64,000 nucleotides of DNA, from contig CM057825.1 in the NCBI GenBank assembly GCA_030068075.1, positions 125,200,739-125,264,738 on the forward strand, given 5' to 3'. The notes under the pieces are model-generated. The model did no database searches. It was not told the origin of the DNA and worked only from the letters and a program-made list of their open reading frames with translations. This document shows, piece after piece, positions 10,746 through 21,684 of this stretch (position 1 is the first letter of the stretch; the number at the start of each line of letters is the position of its first letter). A program made the translations under genes and the position numbers. This DNA is from Paguma larvata. Lineage: Eukaryota; Chordata; Mammalia; Carnivora; Viverridae.

Positions 10746-11604
10746 TGTTATGAAGGTGTGATGTTTCCCAAGTTCTGTAACTGGCCTCCAAAGGCTTAGA
10801 ACAAAAAGGTAGTAAGCATCCCACATTGTCAATATGGTGACCACCACCTGCTGGACAGGTGAGAGGCAGTGGTGTGCTGGTGAGTGGCTAACAACCGGTT
10901 CCAGGGTGGGGCGGTCTGTCAAACGACCACAGCTTCCACGGCGTAAACATTTCCACCGGGGCTGATGCCCACTACCAGCGTACCCCCACTGACACGGAGC
11001 TTGGAAGAGCCACTAGCAGTCGGCGCTCACAAGCCAAGAGGAGTGAGCTTCAGCAGACCCTAGGTTAGGGGTGGCTACAGTGCAAGGGCGATGATCCTTT
11101 CTAACCACGCCCCCAGTGAAAGTATAAAAGGACAGGGAGGGACACGAGGTCACCTTCTGGAGAGGTGCCGTGTTGGGGAAGTGAGTCTCCCTTCTTCCTC
11201 CCGCCTCCCCAGAGGTCCCCCTCCCTGCCACAAGGAAGGTCATGGGAGGTATTTGGAAAAGGGGCGACCCTCTCCCTCCCTGCTTGCTGTTGATGACTCT
11301 AGTGCTTCCCGAGCTGAAGGGAAGGAAAGGGGACACAGAGACGTCGCAGACCGACCCGCCGGCAGAGCGGACAGGAACCACCCTGTTCTCTAGCTCTTTC
11401 TCAACATGGAAGGGCCAGGGTGGAGGGGAGGGGACTTGGCTGCTGACCAAGACTGAGCGTAATGACAGAGATGAGACTCTTCCTACCAGGACGTGCCTAC
11501 CTGGTCTTGGTCAGAGATCCTGAGGAAGCCTGTTAGGTGACAGAAAAGGGGAAGTTTGACAAAGTGGAGCTGGGAGCAGTTTTTGGAAAAATAAAATTCT
11601 CTCA
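10746..11604. other. Unassigned insertion between L1M fragments
   Basis: About 860 bp separates two collinear L1M fragments. It contains 'gtggtgtgctggtgagtggc' and 'taacaaccggttccagggtg', reminiscent of an old DNA transposon, and a GC-rich remainder. The family is not recognised. A 145-codon minus-strand frame at 11013-11450 resembles no known protein. Confidence 0.4.
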
Positions 11605-11745
11605 TGTCTTTCCATCAATGACTGTTAGTCAAACGGGTCACACTTCTGAAATAACCTAAGTATCCATTACACAGGAATTAAACACAATACGGTACCTCTA
11701 TTTAATGGAACAGCATGCAGCGATTTAAGGGTCTTTCTGTACCCC
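11605..11745 (+). mobile_element. L1M/HAL1 relic, middle part
   Basis: 'aacctaagtatccattacac', 'aacacaatacggtacctcta', 'tggaacagcatgcagcgatt' continue the element of 10420-10745 in the same orientation. Confidence 0.7.
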
Positions 11746-11959
11746 TTTTGCACACGTGTGCACGTGTGTGTGTGCATGTGTTATCACTCACGTAATTCAA
11801 ATAGCACGCAATAACCAGTACGCACTTATTAGGGGTTTTCGGAACTTAAATGCTATATTCTCATTTAACCAGGCAGCTGGTAACACTGTGAGGTTGAGAA
11901 ACTCCCTTTTCCATCCACCCGCTCTCACATGGCTGTCGGTGGAGAAGCCGTAACACATT

Positions 11960-12215
11960 CTCCCTGCCGTAGTTACTGGCATGGAAATATAACCACAATA
12001 AGTTGGTAAGTGGGAATAAAAAGTGATTCACAAATAATTATGAACAATATAATTACACTTCTCTAAAAGGATAAAAAAGTTTATAACTCTATGTAAAGAA
12101 AAGCTTCTGGAAACGCACACGTGAAAATCCTGAGAGTGGCTGTTCTCGGCGGTGTACACAGACTTGCTCTCGATTATTCTTTCGGCTTTGCCATTATTTT
12201 ATGGATATTTAAGAA
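11960..12215 (+). mobile_element. L1M/HAL1 relic, 3' part
   Basis: 'tataactctatgtaaagaaa', 'atcctgagagtggctgttct' and 'ttcggctttgccattatttt' match the 3' end of an L1ME or HAL1-type element ('...taacagtggttatctctggg...'). It completes a degraded element running from 10420. Confidence 0.6.
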
Positions 12216-13925
12216 ATTCTCACTGTAAGTCAGAGACACTCTGCTAGGCCCTCGTCCTTTTCACTTTTATCGAGGCATCAGCTCTATAGATCTCTCCCTA
12301 CAATTCGCATTATTCTTGTAATCAGGGCAGGGGAATAGGGAGCTTTATCTTTGTCGAAAAATGAACTCCTTAGCACGTAGTCCTTGGAATCTAGAGGGTA
12401 CTTAGGGATGGTGGCCATTATTTTATCCTTCTGTGAATCCTGGGGCTTCATCTACCATAACTTCTTGAACGACTGTCAAGACACAATCATGAAAGCACGG
12501 ATTCATACGGTTTTGATTCCACGCCAACGCTGCTGAAAGACTCCTCTGATTTGGTCCTTCTAACTGTGAGGTGACAACTACCCCCCTTTTCTGCATCAGG
12601 AAACCGAGGCAGAAGTACAGCTGCTGCGACGCTGGGCCTCCCCCCACCACATCCCCACCCTGGCCTGGACGCAGGGCAATATTCTTTACCTCCATCGGAG
12701 GATCTGCTCTGCTGGGCGCAGTGCAAGGGCGGGCACACGCACGTGCACGCACACACACTCAGAAACGGACTGGGATGGGACCGGCCTGGGTTAGCGCAGG
12801 TGACTCAGACAGTCAGAGGAAAAGGCAGGGTAAGGCAGGCGAATGCGAGATAATGAGTCTGGAGCCAATGAACCGAGAGAGAGGGAGAGTAGATATTAAA
12901 TAAAAAGTCATGAGTGCCTCCAGCCCGGAAAGGGATTTAGAGGTTACTGTAAAAAAAAAAAAAAAAGAAAGAAAAGTTTCTTGCGGTCGTCAGCACCTGT
13001 ACTGTCAGAGCAAACTTGGGAATCAGGGGGTCCCGTGTCCCTCCCTGTGCTGTCCTCCCCCATGGATAGAAGAGGGAGCAGTAGGTGGCTCTGGTCTTTC
13101 TATCCTACAGGGGCCAGGAGCAGGAGGGTCGCTTCTGAGCTGCAGGCAAAGGCTGACCTCGTGCCCAAGGCTCGATGCCGGGTTTGAATGACAGGAGCGC
13201 GCACCTGGACACAGTCAAGCAGAGGTGGTGGGGGCCGGGGAGGAGAAGGGAGTCAAGATCCCAGAGTTAGGAGTTTCACCGCAGCTGGAGAATCTGGGAA
13301 GGAAGGCGAAGTGGGTGTGAGTCCCGGATGGTCGGGTGAGCCGGATGCATTAAAAAAGCTGACATGAGAAGGACTCAACCAAACGGACGGACGGACGACA
13401 GCCAGAGGCAAGCTTCCCGAGGCAGCAGGGTGCATCTCCACGCTCCACTCCTAAGACTCACCACCTTTCAGTCGCGACGCTGAGACCACCTGAGGTCTGC
13501 AGGGGAGAGGCCGCTGGTGCCAAACACAGCAGCTGTGGCTCGTACCCTTCCTGAACACCCGCGTCAGCGCGAGCAGGCGGCCACGCCGCCCTGGGCCTCA
13601 TTTCCCTCACGTCTAAGAGGCAGAAAGCGTCTGTGGCCTGAGAGAGCAGACCGTGTGTCTGCCTGAGCTGAGCCTGCCACCGCCCCCTGAACCTCGGACA
13701 CGTGTGGGCATATCCGGTCAACGGATGGCAGGGGGTGGGGGTGGACTGAAGAGCCCTCGAGGGCAGGAATGGCGTGGAAAAGCCTCCCAGAAGACAGGGT
13801 AAAAAGGGTCGGCTGCAGGAAACAACGGAGGGACAAAGTTCTCTGAGGTCAGGGGAAGGAGAGACCCAAGCACAGGGTCATGGTCATCGCTGAAACCATC
13901 CCAGGAGGCATTGTTGAGCCCCAAG
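12216..13925. other. GC-rich unassigned sequence
   Basis: Contains a short MIR-like core on the minus strand at about 12560-12620 ('gcatcaggaaaccgaggcag') and a poly-A run near 12951-12966. The remainder is unique or too diverged. Open frames of up to 111 codons occur on several frames, with no recognisable protein. Confidence 0.45.
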
Positions 13926-13929
13926 AGCA

Positions 13930-14135
13930 GACCGAGGTAACGACAACTCATCTGGTCTTCACACTTAGGAGTTCAGTATTAGCATCCCCATTTTACAGAT
14001 GAGGAAGCTGAGGCACAGAGAGGCTAAGTCACTTATGTCAGGTCGCCCAGCTTAGTAAGTGGCAGCACTGGGTTTCAAACTGAGGCCCCCTGGCTCCACA
14101 GCCCATGCTCTTTACCGCTGCATATGGGGCTTCAC
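13930..14135 (-). mobile_element. MIR SINE
   Basis: 'tagcatccccattttacaga', 'tgaggaagctgaggcacaga', 'tagtaagtggcagcactggg', 'cagcccatgctctttaccgc' are close to the MIR consensus. This is one of the best preserved MIRs in the window. Confidence 0.9.
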
Positions 14136-15190
14136 TGTCAGAAATCAAACCTGTAGGAGGGACTCCAGGAAACGCTGTAACACGCTGGGGCCAAAGAACA
14201 CCGCCTTGGGTCACTTCCACCTGATTATCAGGATAGGGCCGACAGGAGAGAAAGTTCTCTCCTGACCATAAGCTAGCTTTGGTTCCGTCCTGGACCACAA
14301 GCCGGCTCTGGCATCTAAAGGCTTAGGACAGCAGCCACAAGAGGAAGAGGAACATTTAGGTGCCCAACCTGGGGGCAGAGCCAGCAGGGGAGAACTCTGG
14401 GCAGGCACGATGGTGCCCAGCAGAGTGGCACAGGGGTACATGAAAGCTATAGCTACAGGAAGGAATGCCTTCTTGAGCAGTCTGAGAAAGCGTGGGGTTC
14501 AGAGCCACCCGGGGAGTTATCTGCCTGAGGCCAAGATCTCCAGTGTAAGCAGGAGGGGCCAGAGGATGCTGGGGTGTTCCGACTGCCCGATGGGTGAGCT
14601 GGCGAGAAACTGTAAACCTTTCCCTCTTCTTAGTGACTTGTTACAGAGAGGCAAGATATAATTTTCTTGGAGAGGGAACAGGGCTGGGCAAGTCCATTTT
14701 ACTCAGATTTCAAGAATGTTTCTATTAGGGAAAGGAAGATTCAGGATGCTTTGAGCAGGGGAGAGATTTCAAGGTGACCTTGAGGACGGAGCCGGCATTA
14801 TGAAATGTTTTTGATCGAGCAGAACAAGATAAGCTGCTCGTGTTTTGGAAGGGTTCAAAGCCCTGGACACCAGCGGAAATAAGAAAATTCAATTTCTGGC
14901 ATAAGATTGTGCTTTTTCTGCCTTCTAGGAGAATATACGCATCCCCCCCTCCTCCCCCTCACGAAAGCAGAGTGCTCCTCAGTGGTGAGCCCGACGCAAA
15001 CAGGGCTGTAAAGGCAGGTTTGCACGGCACAGGTGATGCTGCCGGCAGGTGTCTGGAGGCAGGATTACTGTCTCGGTTCACGTTCGTCCGCACAGCCCCT
15101 CGCGTGGCCAGCACTGGGGCCAGGGAGTGGCCCGGGGTTATTTCCGTATCCGGTTTTCTTTTGTTCTCCCGTAATGAACGATACAGAAAA
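14136..15190. other. GC-rich unassigned sequence
   Basis: No gene or named repeat was recognised. The open frames (up to 121 codons) do not resemble known proteins. Purine-rich stretches occur around 14340-14400. Confidence 0.4.
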
Positions 15191-15194
15191 CTGC

Positions 15195-15350
15195 TGTTTA
15201 TCTAAGACAGCGCGGTCCAGCACCCCTGACTGCACGGATGAAAAGGTGCTGTATCCGTGCTGTCCAATACGGCAGCCACTAGCCACCTGGGGCCACGGAG
15301 GAACTCAATTTTATATCTGACTTCATTTTAATGAATTTAAATAGGTGCAC
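15195..15350. mobile_element. Ancient hAT-type MITE relic (second copy)
   Basis: 'tgctgtatccgtgctgtcca', 'atacggcagccactagccac' and 'cattttaatgaatttaaata' match the same palindromic family as 530-760. Only about half of the element is present. Confidence 0.65.
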
Positions 15351-15419
15351 GTGGCTCGGGGATATCTCATAAGAAAGCAAAGTGCTGGAAGAGTCCGTGG
15401 AAACAGAAGGGCGGTCCCA

Positions 15420-15560
15420 GAATGGCCTTGAATGTCACCCCTACCTCTCACTAGCTGTGGGACCTTGGGCAGGTGTCTTAACCTCTCTGACCCCCAGTCT
15501 CCTCCCCTGAAAAATGGGGACCATGATCAGTGTGGAAACGGGTTACACGGAGAGACTCCA
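15420..15560 (+). mobile_element. MIR SINE
   Basis: 'ctctcactagctgtgggacc', 'ttgggcaggtgtcttaacct', 'gtctcctcccctgaaaaatg' and 'gggaccatgatcagtgtgga' follow MIR. Confidence 0.8.
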
Positions 15561-15669
15561 CGGCAGGACACGGGCATGAGAACACTGGAGCTGCAGCTGC
15601 TGGCTGGTAAGAAGTACGAGCCAAGACGGGCTTGGGACTTGTCACCAGTGCACAGGGGCTCTCACTGAC

Positions 15670-16180
15670 ACTAGGGGGGGTGCAAAGTGAAGGTGAGAAC
15701 TGAGGGGTCTGATCTGTGCTGCCCTATGGAAACTGATGAGGCGCCTGCAGGGGGGCAACGGCGGGACGCGTTCAGATTCAGGAACCGTCCCCCCACCCAC
15801 GCGCTGTCCAGCAAGCAGGTCCCGGGCACCGGTGGGAGACTGGGGGTGGGGAGGGCTGCCTCTCTCCGTTCCCAGCTCTGCCCACTGCGATCACACCCAC
15901 AACGAGAAGAAGCCCCTCTCCTAGGGACCCAGCGCCCCGGGAAGGGCAAGGATGAGAAGCCGGAGAGACAGAGAGGGACAGGGAGGGGAGGGGACGTGAA
16001 ACCAACACAAACATGGGCAGAGATGGGAGGCGCACAGAGAGATAAGGATGAGACAGAAATAGACAGAAGTCGTAAAGACCGATACCCGAGAGCAGAGAAC
16101 GGTGAAGACAGAGAGACAGAGATGAAAGGAATAGAGAGACAGAGGCAGAACGAGATTGAGAGACAGAGAAAAACACAAGT

Positions 16181-16223
<43 letters not shown>

Positions 16224-16700
16224 AGAAGAGCTGGGAAGACGGCACAACGGGGAAATGAGGAGAGTGAGGACAAAGGAAGGCAGACGGCAGAGCTAGGAAG
16301 GGCATGGGCGGAGAGGCCCAGAGCAGGCCCAGAGACGGCGGCTCAGGGGAGAGCAGACACAGGCGGAAAAGCAGTTCCAAAGAGAAACCCAAGATGGGCG
16401 GGAGCACGGAGAGCCCTGGTGGGCGGGGGGAGTCCAGTCGGCACGGGGCAGGGGCCCAGGGCAGGGAAAGAGGCCAGGGGGGGCTTCCCAGCAGAAGGGC
16501 GGGTTGCAGATCAACAGTGGAGCCAGCCCGTCTTCTGTCCCCTGGCCTCCTGTGTTCCGGCTCCGCACTGTCAACGAGGAGGGCTCTGGGGGCAGCGGGG
16601 GTGTCCAGAGCCCCTGCTCGCCCGCTCCCCCTCCCTGTGTCTTTCTCCTGGGTCGTTAATCTTGGAAGACAGGTTGGTCTTTTATTAGCTATCTCCAAGG
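15670..16700. repeat. Purine-rich low-complexity and (CA)n region
   Basis: Most of 15950-16500 is strand-biased toward G and A on the plus strand, with many 'gagacagag' words, and contains the CA run at 16183-16221. Because stop codons are rare in such sequence, very long frames are open on both strands (333 codons plus, 306 codons minus). Their predicted products are low complexity (His-Thr or Val-Cys runs) and are not credible proteins. Confidence 0.8.
16183..16221. repeat. (CA)n microsatellite
   Basis: About 19 CA units at the end of a purine-rich tract. Confidence 0.98.
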
Positions 16701-17170
16701 GTCAGCTCAGAAGTATCTGGGGAGATACCGGCTCAGAATGTCATTTGTCATCGGGGGCCTGACGGGCAGCCGCACTGATTCAGCCCCCTTCGGGCCTGCC
16801 GTTAACTCAGGAGGCCAAAGCTGCTTCCGACCTTCCCCCCTTCCCCCAACTGGGGCTTTAGTTCATCTCTCTGGCCCTTCGTTTAAGCCCCAGGGCAGGG
16901 CCACAGGGAGACAGGAGCATCCTGGGGAACGGTGGAGGCGTGTTCCTGCTCCCCGAAATGCCTTCCCCGCCAAGACCAGCAATTCTTGACCTTGACCGCA
17001 TGGACTCCCCGAGACTTCAGCAAATGTGGAGGCCTAGGCTGACCCACAGAGGTCCTGACCAAATTGCCCTGGAGTAGGGCTCAGGCACTCATTTCTTAAA
17101 ACTACCCTTAGGCCATTCTCTTGAGTCCCCAGGACCTGAGATCTGCCCAGTTAGATCCTCGCCTCCCTGC
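16701..17170. other. Unassigned sequence
   Basis: No repeat or gene was recognised. 'cattctcttgagtccccagg' and nearby text may be diverged L2. Confidence 0.35.
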
Positions 17171-17174
17171 CAGG

Positions 17175-17290
17175 TTGCCATGACTTAAGTCTTAGATCGA
17201 GAACACCACCTCTAGGAGGTCTTTCCTGATAGAACCCTCGCCCCAACCAACTCTCTATTACAACAGCCCCTGCATCCTCTACAAAGCACT
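17175..17290 (+). mobile_element. L2 LINE fragment
   Basis: 'aacaccacctctaggaggtc', 'tttcctgatagaaccctcgc' and 'cagcccctgcatcctctaca' follow the L2 3' UTR block 'ctcctccaggaagccttccc'. Confidence 0.6.
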
Positions 17291-17294
17291 AGCA

Positions 17295-17555
17295 GCCATC
17301 TAAAGTGGCAGTCAAGGGCCTGGACTGTTGAGCCAGAGCACGCAGCTTCAGGTCCCTGAGCCACCGCTCAACAGCTATGAGACCTTGGGCTAGCCATGTG
17401 TTCTCTGTGCCTCCGTGTCCTCTTCCGGCAAGTGGGAAAGGTGACACTCCCAAGAGTTCCGGCAAGGACTAAATGATAATTCATAAATGTCGTGTGTGGA
17501 AGAGAGCGAGGGCCTGGCGAAGAGCGAGCACCAGATCCATGTTTGCTGCTATTAT
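17295..17555 (+). mobile_element. MIR SINE, near full length
   Basis: 'agtggcagtcaagggcctgg', 'acagctatgagaccttgggc', 'tgtgcctccgtgtcctcttc', 'ggcaaggactaaatgataat' and 'tgctgctattattaccgtg' span MIR from head to tail. Confidence 0.8.
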
Positions 17556-17609
17556 TACCGTGTTTGTGTTTATTTCCCCTGGAGTATGAACGCCATGACA
17601 GACCTAGGC

Positions 17610-17710
17610 CACGCTTATGCTCGCCATCATATCCATTTTATGGAGGAGGAAACTGAGGTAGAGCGAGAGCAGGAGACTTATCTGAGGGTCTAGGGATAAG
17701 TGGGATGGTT
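17610..17710 (-). mobile_element. MIR SINE fragment
   Basis: 'atatccattttatggaggag' and 'gaaactgaggtagagcgaga' are the MIR core in reverse. Confidence 0.75.
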
Positions 17711-18100
17711 CGACCTAGTCCTCCGGAGCCAGTGAGGACGGGGAGTCTATGCGGCAGGCTGGAGAGGTGCTGGGCAGGAGGGTCCAACCCAGCTGTACAG
17801 ACGTGAACAAAGGAGAGGTCGGAGCCCCTGCTCGCGCGCGTGCACGGCAGGAAGGAGCATGGTTCAGGGTGGTGTAGGCATCGCGTAGAGGAGTGGGGAG
17901 AGGGGAGGAGGGAAAGGTAAGCAGGGCCAGGACCCAAGGGCTCCGGACAGAGCGGAAAAGACGGAGGGTTTCACTCAGGATTTTAGTCTCTGTCCACATA
18001 GACATGGATGGGCTAGAGCGCAGATCCCTCACGGCCCGCCCTTGGGTCCCACCGACTCCGCTCCTGCTTGGAAACCACAGGCAACGGTGGCCTTGTATTT
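17711..18100. other. Unassigned sequence
   Basis: Some wording ('gtgctgggcaggagggtcca', 'ggcaggaaggagcatggttc') recalls an old dispersed repeat. No gene is evident. Confidence 0.35.
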
Positions 18101-18104
18101 GGAG

Positions 18105-18295
18105 TTGGGTGGGCGACAGGGATTTGGGGTCAAGACCTCTCATCTGGATCAGAAGCCCAACTCCCCCACCTTCCAGCTGCGTGACTTCACGTAAGTCCCG
18201 CAACTTGAGTGTGTCTTGGTTTTCTCATCCGCAAGAGGAAGACATGGAACCCCACCCCACCTCCCAGGGTTAGAGGGGACTGAGGGAGGTAGGGC
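18105..18295 (+). mobile_element. MIR SINE
   Basis: 'atttggggtcaagacctctc', 'ccaccttccagctgcgtgac', 'gtcttggttttctcatccgc' and 'aagaggaagacatggaaccc' follow MIR. Confidence 0.75.
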
Positions 18296-18399
18296 AGTCT
18301 GCCTGGTTCAGTAAAACGCACACCTGCTGTTGTGGCGGCCCTGACGGTCCCCTCCTAGGTGGTGCTGGTACAGAGAACGGGTGGAAACTCTTCCTTGTG

Positions 18400-18476
18400 G
18401 AATGGGGGAGGGAAGGAGAGAGGAGGGGAGAGGGTGGGAAAGAGGGGGAGGGGGGAGGGAGGGGGGAGGGAAAGAT
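18400..18476. repeat. Purine-only G-rich tract, quadruplex-capable
   Basis: Nearly uninterrupted G and A with repeated G-runs of 3 to 6 ('gggaggggggagggagggg'). Several sets of four G-runs fit the usual G-quadruplex spacing. It could equally form a triplex with its pyrimidine strand. Confidence 0.85.
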
Positions 18477-18479
18477 GAC

Positions 18480-19615
18480 TGAACCTCCTGGTTTCCCTGG
18501 ACTGAGGAGTTCCCCTGTATACGGGACTTTCAGTGGTCAATCCAGGAAAGTCCCAGGCAGGATGAGTTAGTCACCCTAAAAGAGGGTTTCAAGGAATGAT
18601 ATTTTATTCTTCCAAAAATTATCATCAGTCAAAAAAAAAAAAACAAAAACAGGGAACTGGATTCAAGCTACAGCACAAGAGACTGAGGTTAGATCTCACA
18701 CAGGACTTCCCGGCAGCTGAGCCAAAGGCAAGGTTGGGCAGGCAGGCCCAGAGCAACCCAGAAGGAAGCTCAGTGCTCTGGAGGGAGCCGGGGGACATGG
18801 GAAGCACCTCTCTCTGGAAGAAATGTCTGTGTCGACAGTCGCCTGCTCCCTGTGACGGACTGAACTCCGTCTCCACTGGCCTGTGACCATCAGCCTCGGC
18901 GGAGCCAGGAGCACACTTCCCGATTCCAGACCCCGGAGGCTGGCGGGGGACGCTCAACCGGATTCTGACCGTGCAGCTGAGGGGAGGGCATATGCTTGGT
19001 GGCTCGCGACCTAATCTCGGAGAAAGATTCATGATAGCCATCCAGGCTGCAGACACAAGGTCCTAACTTCCAATTCCGGGCGCCCTGCGGCAGGTGCCTC
19101 TCGCCTGCCAGGTAACTGTGTCGGGTTTGGATCGGGCAGATTTATACCAGATTCTCTGCAAATGACTGTCACGGCAGGTCTCTGTGCTTCAGAGCGAAGG
19201 GGGGCAGCTCGGAAAGGGAGGCTACAAGAGCCAGGCGATTCTGAATCCCTTTCTAACCTGCAGTGTAGACAGGAGGTACAGAGTGGGGTGGGGGCACTCT
19301 GCAGCCACCGAACAGGGGTGCTAAGGGCCATACGGCAAGCTAGAGCGTTTCTGTAAAGCAGGGGGAGCGTTCTGGGCCCCCACATAAGCAGAGGGAGCTG
19401 CGGGCCGTGCCTACTCCCGGAGGGATCACACCACACCCCACGGCCTGCGCACAGTTCCTCATTGTGGGAACACTGCGGTCAGCGGGTTCCTGACGTACCG
19501 CCTGAGGGCCGTGAGGTGGGACACGAGGCAACCGCAGGGGACAGACACACAGCACGCTGCGGCCTCGCTGTCTGACCTCAGGAAGCAGGGCAGGGCTGTT
19601 AAGAGCACAAATTCT
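18480..19615. other. Unassigned GC-moderate sequence
   Basis: No named repeat apart from an A-run near 18629-18645. Open frames of up to 143 codons do not resemble known proteins. CpG dinucleotides are moderately frequent around 18900-19500, but I see no promoter motif. Confidence 0.4.
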
Positions 19616-19619
19616 GCTT

Positions 19620-19758
19620 TATTTTTCTCAACTTGATGTTAGGAAATTTTCAAATCTTCAGAAAAGTCTTAAGGGCAATGCAGTAAAGGTCACCTAGATT
19701 CAGTCGCTAATATTTTGTGATGATTGGACTATCAGCTCTCCGCTGACCTGTGTGCAAG
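19620..19758 (-). mobile_element. L1M 3' UTR relic, first fragment
   Basis: 'tcaacttgatgttaggaaat', 'cttcagaaaagtcttaaggg' and 'gtcacctagattcagtcgct' match L1M 3' UTR read in reverse. The fragment continues at 20185 after a younger L1 insertion. Confidence 0.6.
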
Positions 19759-19759
19759 G

Positions 19760-20180
19760 GAATAACACTCAGCGATCAAAAAGAATGAAATCCTGCCATT
19801 TGCAACAACTGGATGGAAGACGATATTTATGCTAAGCGAAATAAGGCAGAGAAAGACAAATGTCCTATGACTTCGCTCATATGTGGAATTTAAGAAACAC
19901 AACAGATGAACGTAGGGGAAGGGAAGGAAAAATAAGATAAAAACAGAGAGGGAGGCAAATCATAAGAGACTCTTAAATACAGAGAACAAACTGAGGGTTT
20001 ATGGAGGGAGGTGGGTGGGGGATGGGCTGAATGTGTGATGGGTATTAAGGAGGACACTTGTTGGGATGAGCACTGGGTGTTTTACGTAAGTGATGAATCG
20101 CTAAATTCTACTCCTGAAACCAATACTACACTATATTAAACTTGGATTTAAATAAAAATTTGAAAAATATTTTTAAAAAT
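19760..20180 (+). mobile_element. Young carnivore L1, 5'-truncated 3' end
   Basis: 'aaaagaatgaaatcctgcca', 'tttgcaacaactggatggaa', 'catatgtggaatttaagaaa', 'cataagagactcttaaatac', 'gatgagcactgggtgttt' and 'tctactcctgaaaccaatac' form the last ORF2 codons plus the 3' UTR of lineage-specific L1, ending in an A-rich tail. About 420 bp is retained. It sits inside an L1M relic of opposite orientation. Confidence 0.92.
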
Positions 20181-20184
20181 CTAC

Positions 20185-20985
20185 ACAAATCTGTCAAGAC
20201 TTTAAAATCCTGAACCCGTGGCAAACACACAATAAATAAATAAATTGCACACATCACGACTCTGCATTAAAAGCCCAGTCTCCTAAGAGCAAGACACTCC
20301 TGTACAACGACACCGTTATTACAGCTAAGGAAATGAATGACTGCAGAACATCTAATCTCCAAATTCAAACCTCCTCATTTGTCCCAAGAATGCATTTTAA
20401 AGCTTAAACAACTATCCCATCAAGATTCACGCACTATATTTGTTTATTGTCTGTTACTCTTCTAACACCTCCCCCCACCACCGCCAACATATGCAAATTT
20501 AGGACTTGTTTTTGTTTTTGTAGGGTCTGGACGAGTTGTTTTGTAGAATGCCCCACATTCTGAATTCGTCTGATTATTTTCCCATGTTGCCATGTGATTT
20601 GTGCCCCTGTCCCCTATTCTTTCCGTAAGGTGGAATTTGGGTTTAAATTAGATTCAGGTTAAATTAGATTCTAGTTAATTCAAATCAGATGCAGGTTAAA
20701 TGAGATTCTAGTTAATCTGAATGAGATTCAAGTTTTACCTTTTTGCTAAGGATCCTTTGTAGGTCCTTCTGTACTTCAGAGTGCCACACGTCGGGAGGTA
20801 TAGAACATTAAGGCGGGGGTACCAAATCACCCATTGTGAAGACACACTTCACCCCCCTTTACTCGAGACACGCAGCCACAGGTGACTTATTGGCACTGGA
20901 CAAAATTCCTGTCCCCAATAACCTTTCTCCTGGAGGACGGAGGATCCATGGTTAATTCTTGCCTGAAACTAGCACTAAATGGCAA
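20185..20985 (-). mobile_element. L1M 3' UTR relic, second fragment
   Basis: 'tcccatcaagattcacgcac', 'ggtctggacgagttgttttg', 'tagaatgccccacattctga', 'attcgtctgattattttccc' and 'ggttaattcttgcctgaaac' are recognisable reverse blocks of a common L1M 3' region. Together with 19620-19758 they bracket the young L1. Confidence 0.75.
20655..20728. repeat. 37-bp tandem duplication
   Basis: Two adjacent 37-bp units start 'caggttaaattagattctag' and 'caggttaaatgagattctag', differing at about seven positions. A partial third unit precedes them at 20641. Confidence 0.8.
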
Positions 20986-21684
20986 GTTTTAAACCAGTAT
21001 TTTTTTCTAAGTCATTGTGTCACTCCTGTGTTAGCCGGTGTTCTTTAAGAAGCTCTTTCTTTTTGTGTCTCTGTCTCTATTCCCCGTCTCCTTTCCCTGT
21101 CTCCCTCTGTCTCAAGAGCCCGTATGGACTCCGGAAATTTTAGCCGTTCGATGTATAATGATCGACAACATATAATGACAACTCCTGCCATTTTTCATGC
21201 TAAAAGTGTCCCAACTTTGGACATTATAAGTCCCAAAAAACCGGGCCAGGGGCTCTCTTGACACGTCTCCATCATTTTTGACACATCCTTGCTCCCTGGA
21301 ACAACCAGACGGCCACGGCTCACCTGGTAGCTCCCTGTCCCTGACCAGGTATGGGCCATTTCTCCAAGGAAAAGGGCTCCTCTCGGTGGGGAGTGATATT
21401 TTTGAAGCGAGTTCGAGGCTTCAGGCATGAGAAGCATGGATTCTGCCAAATACCTCACAGTTTATGCAGGTGGAGGGGCAGGGCGGGAAGGACCCTGGGG
21501 CATCCAAAAGCAGAAGAGAACACTTTATTTTTTTAAAGAATTATTCTATTCAATTGGATAAGCATAAGTAAAAATATCATTGTATTTCATTTACTCCTTC
21601 CTTTCCTTCCATTAATGACAAGGGATACTGATTTGACATTCGGAGTCGTGAAATTAAGCTTCCTCGTTTAAAAAAGTAAGCAAA
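20986..21684. other. Unassigned sequence
   Basis: A pyrimidine-rich stretch occurs at about 21050-21112. No gene or named repeat is seen in the remainder. Confidence 0.4.

Noticed and set aside
15687..16688. 333-codon plus-strand frame as a gene
   Set aside because: It crosses a (CA)n run and purine-rich low-complexity sequence, and the opposite strand is open for 306 codons over the same span. Composition explains it.
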